DNA from: Macrothele yani
Lineage: Eukaryota > Arthropoda > Arachnida > Araneae > Macrothelidae
Assembly: GCA_039090855.1 (NCBI GenBank)
Contig: CM077005.1
Coordinates: 79,604,607-79,668,606 of the forward strand
Length of the DNA: 64,000 bases
Direction: 5' to 3'
Shown: in pieces, positions 1-10,921 of the stretch
How the letters are laid out: each line of letters starts with the position of its first letter
How positions within the stretch are numbered: the first letter of the stretch is position 1
Program-made: the position numbers and the translations under genes
Notes under the pieces: generated by a model
The model's database searches: none
Seen by the model: only the letters and a program-made list of their open reading frames with translations
Told to the model about the DNA's origin: nothing

Positions 1-817
1 GAGCATGCATTATAAATACAAAGCATTCCCTGTTTTAAAAAAAGGAGAAAAAGAAGAAAAGAACAAAAAAGTGATAAGGTACTACTCCCTGTGACGTATT
101 TTTTCTAACGTCAGCATCGCTGTAATCGGCCGCGCAACTTCAGAAGTGTTCTGAAGACTAAAGCCTTGCGTTCTCACAGTTGTGGGCATGACCTACACCG
201 AAAAGTTTAGATGATTCTATGGGCTGTGGCGTTGAAAAGTATTTTATTCAGAATAGAATTTGAAGCGGTTTTCTTACCATACTTATGGAAGTTCAATGTA
301 CGTACCATATATCGAATAAATACGTCGAAACGATATTCCATTTCCTTCCAAAAAAATTACATCCCGTCCTCGACGAAGAAGCCCCTTTTATGCCATCCTT
401 CAGGTCATCCGCCATACACAGTATTTTTTGCTTAACCGCAGCGCAAAATGAAATGGGAGCTAGTTTCCGGTGACGATGCAAATCATCGGAACTAGCTGTT
501 GGTCCCATTCATCCAGTCCATCATTCACTCGAGAGGGTTGTCACAGCATGATGAAAGTAAGGAGGTGAACAGACTTTGTGAAATTAAAACTCCAAGATAC
601 AAAAAACAGACTCTTGTCAATTCGCCGTCTTTCTGTACTCTAAATCTGTAGCACATTATATAATGCTTTCTAGAGGTAACCGTCGGAAACTAATTCTTGA
701 GCCTGCATACACTGAAATTCCTTGTGTTGCTATTTCAAATTATTAATGTTTTACTTTTCCATTGCTAATTGTTTCTTCGTAAAAACAATTCTGGAATCAC
801 TCACATCTTTTGATTCT
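1..817. other. No identifiable gene
   Basis: AT-rich sequence with short open frames only. The minus strand around 290-510 has a 71-codon frame that faintly resembles the end of a mariner-type transposase, but it lacks a catalytic motif and I do not call it. No splice-consensus exon or terminal repeat was recognised. Confidence 0.5.
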
Positions 818-819
818 GT

Positions 820-1198
820 ATCATCATCTACAATCAGTCATAATCCATTGATGGATGAAGGTCTCCCTAAGTTTCTTCCACAACTCTCTGTCTTGAGGAA
901 ATTCTCTTCTGTGTCACTCCGGCATGCTTTCGTTTTTCATCCACGCACTCCCTACGTGGTCTTCTGGTTCTTTTCCTGTCCCATGGTATCCAGTGTTTCA
1001 ATTGTTCAGCGGTGGTCAACTGTTCTAGAAACATATCCAGCCCATTGCTACTAGAGGATCTTTGCTAAGATCATGATGTCATCCACAATTGTCATTTCCC
1101 TGATCCACGAGCTCTTTTTCCTATCCTGCTTTAGTTACACTCAACATGTATCGCTCCATGCTTCTTTGAGCTGTACACAACCACTGTTTCATCTCACT
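820..1198 (-). mobile_element. Old 5'-truncated RTE-type LINE relic (3' end only)
   Basis: Read on the minus strand, this is a diverged version of the last 380 bp of the intact RTE at 10902-14091: the C-terminal WAGH-like and RRPHGRW-like region, then the 3' untranslated end and an ATC-rich tail at 820. It carries many substitutions and small indels, so it is much older than the four copies that follow. The next RTE copy has its 3' tail immediately beyond this relic's truncated 5' end. Confidence 0.8.
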
Positions 1199-1231
1199 AC
1201 CTGTATATATATATCATCATCATCATCATTG

Positions 1232-2539
1232 TCAACCGTTATCAATCCACTGCTGGACGAAGGTCTCCCCAAGTTTCCTCCACAACGGTCTGTCTTGTGC
1301 CAGTCTCATCCATGTCACCCCTGCATACTTTCGAATTTCATCCACCCATCTCCCATGTGGTCTTCTTCTGGGTCTTTTCCTGTCCCTTGGAATCCAATCT
1401 AAAATTTCGGCTGTCCATCGATGATCTGTCCTTCTGGCAGTATGTCCAGCCCATTGCCATTTCAGGGATTTAACTCTGATCATGATGTCTTCCACTCTTG
1501 TCATTTTTCGGATCCACGAGTTCCTCTTCTTATCTCTCCTGGTTACACCAAGCATGCACCTCTCCATGCTGCTTTGAGTTGTCTGCAGCCTTTGTATGTC
1601 TCTTTTAGTTAAGGTCCACGTCTCTGCACCATACGTAAGCACTGGAAGGATGCATTGATCAAACACTTTTCTTTTAAGACATAATGGCATATTGCTCTTG
1701 AAAATTATGCTGTTTCTTCCAAAAGCTCTCCAGGCAAGTTTTGTACGCCGATTAATTTCTTCATCAATGTGACCCTCACTTGATATCTGCTGTCCAAGAT
1801 AAACGTACGTGTCTGTTATCTCCGGCTTTTCTCCATCAATCGATAAATCTTCATTTCTTGTAAAAGCATTGAACATCACTTTTGTCTTCTGAAAGTTCAT
1901 TTTTAATCCCACTTCTTTACTCTTGTCAGCAAATTCCTGGATCATACTCTGCAGCTCTGATGGGGTAGTTGCAAAAATGACTACGTCATCAGCAAAACGA
2001 AGGTGGGTTAGATAATCTCCATTAATCTTTATCCCCTTGTTTTCCCAGCTCAGCGACTGAAAAACACCCTCCAATGTGGCATTAAAGAGCTTCGGAGATA
2101 TGGTGTCACCTTGTCTCACTCCCTTTCCAATTTTTACGTGTGTTGTATTTTCAAACAGCCTAATCTTTGCACTTGCATTTTCATAGATGTTATTAATAAT
2201 ATTAATGTATGCATCTTCAATACCGCAGGTTTTCAGAGCCATTGTAACTGCTGATGGTTTCACCGAATCAAAGGCTTTTTCATAATCGATAAAAGCCATG
2301 CACAATGGAAGTTCATATTCCCTCGCTCTTTCAATTAGTTCTCTCAGCACGTGGATATGATCTATTGTGCTGTAGCCACTCCTGAATCCAGCTTGTTCTC
2401 TCGGTTGAGCCATGTCCAGTGTTACCTTCAAGCGGTGTGAAAGAACTTTAGTGAAGATTTTATAAACTACTGATAGGAGGCTGATAGGTCTGTAGTTTCC
2501 GAGATCCTCAATGTCACCTTTCTTATGTAGCAGGATCAT
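1232..2539 (-). pseudogene. RTE copy 1 ORF, reverse transcriptase half (disabled)
   Basis: These 435 codons begin at an internal Met (MILLHKKGDIEDL) and cover the RT domain: GNYRPISLLS, AGFRSGYSTIDHIHVL, AFIDYEKAFDSV (first catalytic Asp), VRQGDTISPKLFNATLE and RFADDVV (the catalytic Asp pair). The family's C-terminal segment follows, with RRDKKRNSWIRK and WAGHTARRTDHRW. All RT motifs look intact, so the copy is dead only because of the upstream frameshift and stop. The open frame starting at an internal Met is not evidence of separate translation. Confidence 0.9.
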
Positions 2540-2780
2540 TGTAGCGGTGTTCCAATCCTCAGGAATCTTCCCTTCATTAAGGCATCGAGTGAAAATTTGG
2601 GCGAGTACTGTTTCGATTTCTCAACTTGCTTCTTGTATGATGTCTACAGTAATTCCATCTTCTCCTGGAGCTTTTCCCCGCTTCATGTTCTTGATTGCAT
2701 GTGCAACTTCTGCTGGAAGGACTGGAGGAACTCTGGTACTGGTATCTTTCATGATGTCCGGAGTGCATGTATCATCGCTT

Positions 2781-4193
2781 TCATATAATTTTAAGTAGAA
2801 ATCCTTTCACTCTTGTCAAAATTTCCCCTCTATTTCTTGTTACAGAACCATCTTCTTTTCTCAGTGGCATAATCTGTTTTCTTCCCTTACTGAGATGTCC
2901 CTTTGTTATCTTTAGGCTTTGGTTGTTTTTAATTGCTTTCCTCACTAGTTCACAGTTGAATTTTCTTATGTCTTCAGTGATACTTTTTCGTACTGTCATG
3001 CATAGCTCTATATATTCCACTTTGGAAGTCACATCTTCTTTAGTTGTCCTCATCTCTCTTCTTTTTTGCATCAACATTTTGGTTTTTCCTGATAATTTAT
3101 TTACATGCAACTTGTTCTTAGACCCAGCTAATTTTGTTGCTGTTTCCATAAGAGCTTTGGTTACTTTTCTGTTAACTTCAGAGATGTCCACTTCTTCTGA
3201 TGTTAGGCCTTCTAAAGCAGAGAACCTGTTCTTCAGTTCCAACTTGAAGGTATTATGGTGTTTTTTAAGGTTGGTTATGTCAATACATTTTGTTTGTCTT
3301 ATGAGCTTGCCACGTTCAAGTTTAGTGTTGAGGTGCATCTTACATCTCACCAATCTATGGTCACTACCTGTGTTGAACTTGTTCAGCACACTGCAGTTTT
3401 CTATGACGAATTTTTTGTTACACATAATGAAATCAATTTCACTTATCGTCCCATTTGGATGTCTCCATGTCCATTTCCTGTGTGGCTTTTTCTTGAAGAA
3501 GGAGTTCAAGATGAAAAACCCTTCTGCCTCTGCAAACTCAACGAGAGTATTTCCACGCTGGTTTCTGTTGCCGTGACCGAATTTACCTACTGAAGTTTCA
3601 TTCTGTTGCCGTTGCCCTATTTTTGCATTGAAATCTCCCATAATTATTTTCAAGTGCTGCTTACCTTTATTATTTAGATGACAAATTTCCTCATAAAATT
3701 CTTCAATTTCTTCTTCAGGATGACTTGTGGTGGGTGCATAAGTTTGAATAATCTGAGCCTGGTATCTTTTCGAGAGTTGGATAACAAGTCGTGCAGCTCT
3801 GTCAGAGGAACTTTCAACTTCTACAACTTTATCCTTCAGTTTCTTGTTTATTATAAATCCAACACCACTAGTTCTGCCAGTATCTGTCCCACGATAGTAG
3901 AAGAGATGTCCACTTTTCAGTTCGATGAGATCTTCTCCTTTTCTCCTTACCTCACTTAGCCCCACGATGTCCCACTTGATCCTTTGTAGTTCCTCTTCCA
4001 ATTCAAGAAGCCTTGAATCAGAAGATAGGGAGCGTCCATTGTACGTAGCCAAGGTCAGCATCAGATGGCAGCCTAGTCCGGTCCTCCGGGGATTCTTAGC
4101 ACCCTCTGCCTTCATGTCGCACTGGCCGCTGCCTTGGCCAGGTACATTCCAGCTGCCGGAGACTGAGGGCCAAGATTTAAGTTGTGGAATCAT
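2781..4193 (-). pseudogene. RTE copy 1 ORF, endonuclease half (disabled)
   Basis: This 470-codon frame encodes the N-terminal apurinic-type endonuclease (EEP fold) and the linker. Visible motifs are ATYNGRSL near residue 49, LSEVRR near 78, YAPT, MGDFNAKIG and SDHRLVRCK, the usual metal- and phosphate-binding positions of this family. In retrotransposition the domain nicks target DNA to prime reverse transcription. The frame ends in an aberrant KGFLLKII because of a 1-bp insertion, where copy 4 reads KDFYSKLYERDD. It therefore cannot make the fused polyprotein. Confidence 0.9.
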
Positions 4194-4300
4194 TTTGGAG
4201 GGGTTTGGCCATAACTCACCACGCTGGCCAAGCGGGTTGGTGAGTGTGGGATAGAATTTCCTCTAATCCCGATGGTATAGTTATACCGCTATTGGCGGTC

Positions 4301-4402
4301 GTCAGAGCCCCTTTAGTGGGAACAGGATGCACCACGAGAAGGCGGGGTTGACATTTGTCAAGGAGAGGCTGTGATGTTACGCATCACCTGACCTTACATC
4401 CC
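4301..4402 (-). ncRNA. Candidate HDV-like ribozyme, RTE copy 1 5' end
   Basis: On the minus strand the element starts GGGAUGU (P1 left). The 3' part reads CCCC GCC UUCUCGU GGU GCAUCCU: P2 left, P3 left, L3, P3 right and P1 right. After a 7-nt linker come CUAA and GGGG (P2 right). This matches the order in the HDV antigenomic ribozyme, where ACC-UCCUCGC-GGU is followed directly by P1 right and later by CUAAGGG. P1 begins exactly at the element's first base, as expected for 5' processing of a LINE transcript. A normal P4 hairpin is not visible, so activity is uncertain. Confidence 0.5.
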
Positions 4403-4465
4403 CAAGTTGCATATGAACAAATTATTATATATAAGTTGCATATGAACAAATTATCATATATAAGT

Positions 4466-4498
<33 letters not shown>
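4403..4498. repeat. AT-rich spacer between head-to-head RTE copies
   Basis: About 95 bp made of two near-identical units of about 33 bp, starting AAGTTGCATATGAACAAATT, then a third partial unit running into a (TA)n tract. It separates the divergent 5' ends of RTE copies 1 and 2. No promoter motif is evident. Confidence 0.85.
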
Positions 4499-4500
<2 letters not shown>

Positions 4501-4599
4501 GATGTAAGGTCAGGTGATGCGTAACATCACAGCCTCTCCTTGACAAATGTCAACCCCGCCTTCTCGTGGTGCATCCTGTTCCTACTAAAGGGCTCTGAC
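4499..4599 (+). ncRNA. Candidate HDV-like ribozyme, RTE copy 2 5' end
   Basis: P1 left GGGATGT is at 4499-4505, P2 left CCCC at 4554-4557, P3 left GCC at 4558-4560, L3 TTCTCGT at 4561-4567, P3 right GGT at 4568-4570, P1 right GCATCCT at 4571-4577 and CTAA at 4585-4588. This copy has lost one G of the P2 right strand (GGG instead of GGGG) and has T for C in the linker. GUCA/UGAC may extend P2 beyond an internal loop. The proposal rests on hand pairing; no folding program was run. Confidence 0.5.
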
Positions 4600-4706
4600 G
4601 ACCGCCAATAGCGGTATAACTATACCATCGGGATTAGAGGAAATTCTATCCCACACTCACCAACCCGCTTGGCCAGCGTGGTGAGTTATGGCCAAACCCC
4701 TCCAAA

Positions 4707-7648
4707 ATGACTCCACAACTTAAATCTTGGCCCTCAGTCTCCGGCAGCTGGAATGTACCTGGCCAAGGCAGCGGCCAGTGCGACATGAAGGCAGAGGGTG
4801 CTAAGAATCCCCGGAGGACCGGACTAGGCTGCCATCTGATGCTGACCTTGGCATGTACAATGGACGCTCCCTATCTTCTGATTCAAGGCTTCTTGAATTG
4901 GAAGAGGAACTACAAAGGATCAAGTGGGACATCGTGGGGCTAAGTGAGGTAAGGAGAAAAGGAGAAGATCTCATCGAACTGAAAAGTGGACATCTCTTCT
5001 ACTATCGTGGGACAGATACTGGCAGAACTAGTGGTGTTGGATTTATAATAAACAAGAAACTGAAGGATAAAGTTGTAGAAGTTGAAAGTTCCTCTGACAG
5101 AGCTGCACGACTCGTTATCCAACTCTCGAAAAGATACCAGGCTCAGATTATTCAAACTTATGCACCCACCACAAGTCATCCTGAAGAAGAAATTGAAGAA
5201 TTTTATGAGGAAATTTGTCATCTAAATAAAGGTAAGCAGCACTTGAAAATAATTATGGGAGATTTCAATGCAAAAATAGGGCAACGGCAACAGAATGAAA
5301 CTTCAGTAGGTAAATTCGGTCACGGCAACAGAAACCAGCGTGGAAATACTCTCGTTGAGTTTGCAGAGGCAGAAGGGTTTTTCATCTTGAACTCTTTCTT
5401 CAAGAAAGCCACACAGGAAATGGACATGGAGACATCCAAATGGGACGACAAGTGAAATTGATTTTATTATGTGTAACAAAAAATTCGTCATGGAAGACTG
5501 CAGTGTGCTAAACAAGTTCAACACAGGTAGTGACCATAGATTGGTGAGATGTAAGATGCACCTCAACACTAAACTTGAACGTGGCAGTTTTATAAGACAA
5601 ACAAAATCTATTGACATAACCAACCTTAAAAACACCATAATACCTTCAAGTTGGAACTGAAGAACAGGTTCTCTGCTTTAGAAGGCCTAACATCGGAAGA
5701 AGTGGACATCTCTGAAGTTAACAGAAAAGTAACCAAAGCTCTTATGGAAACAGCAACAAAATTAGCTGTCTAAGAACAAGTTGCATGTAAATAAATTATC
5801 AGGAAAAACGAAAATGTTGATGCAAAAAGAAGAGAGATGAGGACAACTAAAGCAGATGCGACTTCCAAAGTGGAATATATAGAGCTATGCAAGACAGTAC
5901 GAAAAAGTATCACTGAAGACGTAAGAAAATTCAACTGTGAACTAGTGAGGAAAGCAATTGAAAACAACCAAAGCCTAAAGATAGCAAAGGGACATCTCAG
6001 TAAGGGAAGAAAACAGATTATGGCACTGAGAAAAGAAGATGGTTCTGTAACAAGAAATAGAGGCGAAATTTTGACAAGAGTGAAAGATTTCTACTCCAAA
6101 TTATATGAAAGGGATGATACATGCACTCCAGACATCATGAAAGATACCAGTACCAGAGTTCCTCCAGTCCTTCCAGCAGAGTTGCACATGCAATCAAGAA
6201 CATGAAGCGGGGAAAAGCTCCAGGAGAAGATGGAATTACTGTAGACATCATACAAGAAGCAAGTGGAGAAATCGAAACAGTACTCGCCCAAATTTTCACT
6301 CGATGCCTTAATGAAGGAAAGATTCCTGAGGATTGGAACACCGCTACAATGATCCTGCTACATAAGAAAGGTGACATTGAGGATCTCGAAACTACAGACC
6401 TATCAGCCTCCTATCAGTAGTTTATAAAATCTTCACTAAAGTTCTTTCACACCGCTTGAAGGTAACACTGGACATGGCTCAACCGAGAGAACAAGCTGGA
6501 TTCAGGAGTGGCTACAGCACAATAGATCATATCCATGTGCTGAGAGAACTAATTGAAAGAGCGAGGAATATGAACTTCCATTGTGCATGGCTTTTATCGA
6601 TTATGAAAAAGTTTTGATTCGGTGAAACCATCAGCAGTTACAATGGCTCTGAAAACCTGCGGTATTGAAGATGCATACATTAATATTATTAATAACATCT
6701 ATGAAAATGCAAGTGCAAAGATTCGGCTGTTTGAAAATACAACACACATAAAAATTGGAAAGGGAGTGAGACAAGGTGACACCATATCTCCGAAGCTCTT
6801 TAATGCTACATTGGAGGGTGTTTTTCAGTCACTGAGCTGGGAAAACAAGGGATAAAGATTAATGGAGATTATCTAACCCACCTTCGTTTTGCTGATGACG
6901 TAGTCATTTTTGCAACTAGCCCATCAGAGCTGCAGAGTATGATCCAGGAACTTGCTGACAAGAGTAAAGAAGTGGGATTAAAAATGAACTTTCGGAAGAC
7001 AAAAGTGATGTTCAATGCTTTTACAAGAAATGAAGATTTATCGATTGATGGAGAAAGCTGGAGATAACAGACACGTACGTTTATCTTGGACAGCAGATAT
7101 CAAGTGAGGGTCACATTGATGAAGAAATTAATCGGCGTACAAAACTTGCCTGGAGAGCTTTTGAAGAAACAGCATAATTTTCAAGAGCAATATGCCATTA
7201 TGTCTTAAAAGAAAGTGTTTGATCAATGCATCCTTCCAGTGCTTACGTATGGTGCAGAGACGTGGACCTTAACTAAAAGAGACATACAAAGGCTGCAGAC
7301 AACTCAAAGAAGCATGGAGAGGTGCATGCTTGGTGTAACCAGGAGAGATAAGAAGAGGAACTCGTGGATCCGAAAATGACAAGAGTGGAAGACATCATGA
7401 TCAGAGTTAAATCCCTGAAATGGCAATGGGCTGGACATACTGCCAGAAGGACAGATCATCGATGGACAGCCGAAATTTTAGATTGGATTCCAAGGGACAG
7501 GAAAAGACCCAGAAGAAGACCACATGGGAGATGGGTGGATGAAATTCGAAAGTATGCAGGGGTGACATGGAGGAGACTGGCACAAGACAGACCGTTGTGG
7601 AGGAAACTTGGGGAGACCTTCGTCCAGCAGTGGATTGATAATGGTTGA
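4707..7648 (+). pseudogene. RTE copy 2 endonuclease/reverse transcriptase ORF (many frameshifts)
   Basis: The start matches that of the intact copy 4 (MTPQLKSWPSVSGSW). A 2-bp loss (TTGGCATGTAC where copy 4 has TTGGCAACGTAC) breaks the frame near 4852. Further single-base lesions lie near 5230, 5408, 5448, 5640, 5765, 5830, 6180, 6390, 6570, 6610, 6850, 7060, 7160 and 7370. The C-terminal 94 codons, from 7364 to the stop at 7648, are open and almost identical to copy 4. The copy cannot produce a functional protein. Confidence 0.9.
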
Positions 7649-7663
7649 CAATGATGATGATGA

Positions 7664-7668
<5 letters not shown>

Positions 7669-7700
<32 letters not shown>
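7669..7700. repeat. (TA)n microsatellite joining two RTE 3' tails
   Basis: About 16 TA dinucleotides lie between the (GAT)n tail of copy 2 and the inverted (ATC)n tail of copy 3. Short frames rich in Tyr-Ile here are microsatellite translations, not genes. Confidence 0.95.
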
Positions 7701-7703
<3 letters not shown>

Positions 7704-7724
7704 TCATCATAATTATCATAATTG

Positions 7725-10686
7725 TCAACCATTATCAATCCACTGCTGGACGAAGGTCTCCCCAAGTTTCCTCCACAACGGTCTGTCTTGTGCCAGTCTC
7801 CTCCATGTCACCCCTGCATACTTTCGAATTTCATCCACCCATCTCCCATGTGGTCTTTTTCTGGGTCTTTTCCTGTCCCTTGGAATCCAATCTAAAATTT
7901 CGGCTGTCCATCGATGATCTGTCCTTCTGGCAGTATGTCCAGCCCATTGCCATTTCAGGGATTTAACTCTGATCATGATGTCTTTCACTCTTGTCATTTT
8001 TCGGGTCCACTAGTTCCTCTTCTTATCTCTCCTGGTTACACCAAGCATGCACCTCTGCATGCTTCTTTCAGTTGTCTGTAGCCTTTGTATATCTCTTTTA
8101 GTTAAAGTCCACGTCTCTGCACCATACGTAAGCACTTGAAGGACGCATTGATCAAACACTTTTCTTTTAAGACATAATGGCATATTGCTCTTGAAAATTA
8201 TGCTGTTTCTTCCAAAAGCTCTCCAGGCAAGTTTTGTACGCCGATTGATTTCTTCATCAATGTGACCCTCACTTGATATCTGCTGTCCAAGTTAAACGTA
8301 CGTGTATGTTATCTCCAGCTTTTCTCTATCAATCGATAAATCTTCATTTCTTGTAAAAGCATTGAACATCACTTTTGTCTTCTGAAAGTTCATTTTTAAT
8401 CCCACTTCTTTACGCTTGTCAGCAAGTTCCTGGATAATACTCTGCAGCTTTGATGGGGTAGTTGCAAAAATGACTACGTCATCAGAAAACGAAGGTGGGT
8501 TAGATAATCACGATTAATCTTTATCCCCTTGTTTTCCAAGTTCAGTAATTGAAAGACATTTTCCAATGTGGCATTAAAGAGCTTTGGGGATATGGTGTCA
8601 CCTTGTCTCACTCCCTTTTCCAATTGTTATGTGTGTTGTATTTTCAAACAGCCGAATCTTTGCACTTGCATTTTCATAGATGTTATTAATAATATTAATG
8701 TATGCATCTTCAATACCGCAGGATTTCAGAGTCATTGTAACTGCTGATGGTTTCACCGAATCAAAGGCTTTTTCATAATCGATAAAAGCCATGCACAATG
8801 GAAGTTCATATTCCCTCGCTCTTTCAATTAGTTTTCTCAGTACGTGGATATGATCTATTGTGCTGCAGCCGCTCCTGAATCCAGCTTGTTCTCTCGGTTG
8901 AGCCATGTCCAGTGTTACCTTCAAGCGGTGTGAAAGAACTTTAGTGAAGATTTTATAAATCACTGATAGCAGGCTGATAGGTCTGTAGTTCCCGAGATCC
9001 TCAATGTCACCTTTTTTATGTAGCAGGATCATTGTAGCGGTGTTCCAATCCTCAGGAATCTTCCCTTCATTAAGGCATCGAGTGAAAATTTGGGCGAGTA
9101 CTGTTTCGATTTCTCCACTTGCTTCTTGTATGATGTCTACAGTAATTCCATCTTCTCCTGGAGCTTTTCCCCGCTTCATGTTCTTGATTGCATGTGCAAC
9201 TTCTGCTGGGAGGACTGGAGGAACTCTGGTACTGGTACCTTTCATGATGTCTGGAGTACATGTATCATCCGTTTCATATAATTTGGAGTAGAAATCCTTT
9301 CACTCTTGTCAAAATTTCTCCTCTATTTCTTGTTACAGAACCATCTTCTTTTCTCAGTGCCATAATCTGTTTTCTTCCCTTACTGAGATGTCCCTTTGCT
9401 ATCTTTAGGCTTTGGTTGTTTTCAATTGCTTTCCTTACTAGTTCACATTTGAATTTCCTTACGTCTTCAGTGATACTTTTTCGTACTGTCTTGCATAGCT
9501 CTATGTATTCCACTTTGGAAGTCACATCTTCTTTAGTTGTCCTCATCTCTCTTCTCTTTTGCATCAACATTTTGGTTTTTCCTGATAATTTGTTCATATG
9601 CAACTTGTTCTTAGGCCCAGCTAATTTTGTTGCTGTTTCCATAAGAGCTTTGGTTACTTTTCTGTTAACTTCAGAAATATCCACTTCTTCCGATGTTAGG
9701 CCTTCTAAAGCAGAGAACCTGTTCTTCAGTTCCAACTTGAAGGTATTATGGTGTTTTTTAAGGTTGGTTATGTCAATAGCTTTTGTTTTTCTTATGAGCT
9801 TGACACGTTCGAGTTTAGTGTTGAGGTGCATCTTACATCTCACCAATCTATGGTCACTACCTGTATTGAACTTGTTTAGCACACTGCAGTCTTCTATGAC
9901 GAATTTTTTGTTACACATAATGAAATCAATTTCACTTGTCGTCCCATTTGGATGTCTCCATGTCCATTTCCTGGGTGGTTTTTTTCTTGAAAAAGGAGTT
10001 CAAGATGAAAAACCTTTCTGCCTCTGCAAACTCAACAATAGTATTTCCACGCCGGTTTCTGTTGCCGTGACCGAATTTACCTACTGAAGTTTCATTCTGT
10101 TGCCGTTGCTCTATTTTGTATGGAAATCTCCCAAAATTATCTTCAAGTGCTGCTTACCTTTATTATTTAGATGACGAATTTCCTCATAAAATTCTTCAAT
10201 TTCTTCTTCAGGATGACTTGTGGTGGGTGCATAAGTTTGAATAATCTGAGCCTGGTATCTTTTCAAGAGTTGGATTACGAGTCGTGCAGCTCTGTCAGAG
10301 AAACTTTAAACTTATACAACTTTATCCTTCAATTTCTTGTTTATTATAAATCCAACACCCCTAGTTCTGTCAGTATCTGTTCCACAATAGTAGAAGAGAT
10401 GTCCACTTCTCAGTTCAATAAGATCTTCTGCTTTTCTCCTTACCTCACTTAGCCCAACGATGTCCCACTTGATCCTTTGTAGTTCCTCTTCCAATTCAAG
10501 AAGCCTTGAATCAGAAGATAGGGAGCGTCCATTATACGTAGCCAAGGTCAGCATCAGATGACAGCCTAGTCCGGTCCTCCGGGGATTCGTAGCACCCTCT
10601 GCCTTCATGTCGCACTGGCCGCTGCCTTGGCCAGGTACATTCCAGCTGCCGGAGACTGAGGGCCAAGATTTAAGTTGTGGAATCAT
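7725..10686 (-). pseudogene. RTE copy 3 endonuclease/reverse transcriptase ORF (broken)
   Basis: The pieces can be aligned to the 986-codon ORF of copy 4. They include LATYNGRSL and LSEVRRK at the N terminus, CNKKFVIEDCSVLNKF with SDHRLVRCK mid-endonuclease, and YRPISLLSVIYKIFTKVL with AFIDYEKAFDSVKPS in the RT. The FADD region near 8480 is damaged by a base loss and a substitution (top strand ATCAGAAAAC). The last 90 codons (7997-7725) are open. Frameshifts lie near 10310, 10115, 9985, 9298, 8625 and 8480. Confidence 0.88.
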
Positions 10687-10793
10687 TTTGGAGGGGTTTG
10701 GCCATAACTCACCACGCGGGCTAAGCGGGTTGGTGAGTGTGGGATAGCATTTCCTCTAATCCCGATGGTATAGTTATACCGCTATTGGCGGTC

Positions 10794-10895
10794 GTCAGAG
10801 CCCCTTTAGTGGGAACAGGATGCACCACAAGAAGGTGGGGTTGACATTTGTTAAGGAGAGGCTGTGATGTAACGCATCACCTGATTTTACATCCC
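10794..10895 (-). ncRNA. Candidate HDV-like ribozyme, RTE copy 3 5' end
   Basis: The layout is the same as in the other copies, and the length is again 102 nt. P1 left GGGAUGU and P1 right GCAUCCU are unchanged. P3 left is ACC instead of GCC opposite GGU, which turns a G-U pair into an A-U pair; L3 is UUCUUGU. A pairing-consistent change in a diverged copy is modest support for the fold. Confidence 0.5.
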
Positions 10896-10921
10896 TATAT
10901 ATATCATCATCATCATCATTG

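Larger units (their letters stand above)
1213..4402 (-). mobile_element. RTE-type non-LTR retrotransposon, copy 1 (near full length)
   Basis: The 5' end is at 4402, where the minus strand starts GGGATGTAAGG, and the 3' end runs into an ATC/TA tail at about 1213. The single long reading frame, equivalent to the 986-codon ORF of copy 4, is broken. An endonuclease half runs 4193-2781. An extra C near 2804 then shifts the frame, a TGA replaces the SGE region near 2620, and the RT half is open from 2539 to 1232. Otherwise it is very similar to copy 4, so it is recent. Its 5' end faces the 5' end of copy 2, about 95 bp away. Confidence 0.93.
4499..7668 (+). mobile_element. RTE-type non-LTR retrotransposon, copy 2 (full length, multiply broken)
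   Basis: It starts GGGATGTAAGG at 4499 and ends in (GAT)n then (TA)n near 7668. The coding region should start at the ATG at 4707, but many 1-2 bp deletions break it. Open pieces include 4853-5455 (endonuclease), 5469-5660, 5837-6205, 6121-6420, 6622-6855 and 7364-7648. RT motifs are spread over several frames, for example QGDTISPKLFNATLE near 6775 and the FADD region near 6885. Most lesions are single-base losses in or beside short runs, so sequencing or assembly error should be excluded. Confidence 0.92.
7701..10895 (-). mobile_element. RTE-type non-LTR retrotransposon, copy 3 (full length, broken)
   Basis: The 5' end is at 10895 (ACATCCC on the plus strand) and the 3' tail of ATC/AAT repeats is at 7701, tail-to-tail with copy 2. 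It is the most diverged of the four full-length copies. Its frame is open only in pieces: 10686-10312 (endonuclease start), 9918-9274 (linker) and 9245-8598 (RT finger and palm up to the QGDT motif). The 5' boundary is directly followed by a few TA bases and the 3' tail of copy 4. Confidence 0.92.

Noticed and set aside
293..508. Minus-strand 71-codon frame resembling a mariner C terminus
   Set aside because: Only a vague DGIK...YV-like pattern; no catalytic motif or TIR nearby.
7456..7765. Frames with Tyr-Ile-Tyr-Ile or His-His-His runs
   Set aside because: Translations of (TA)n and (ATC)n microsatellites at RTE tails.
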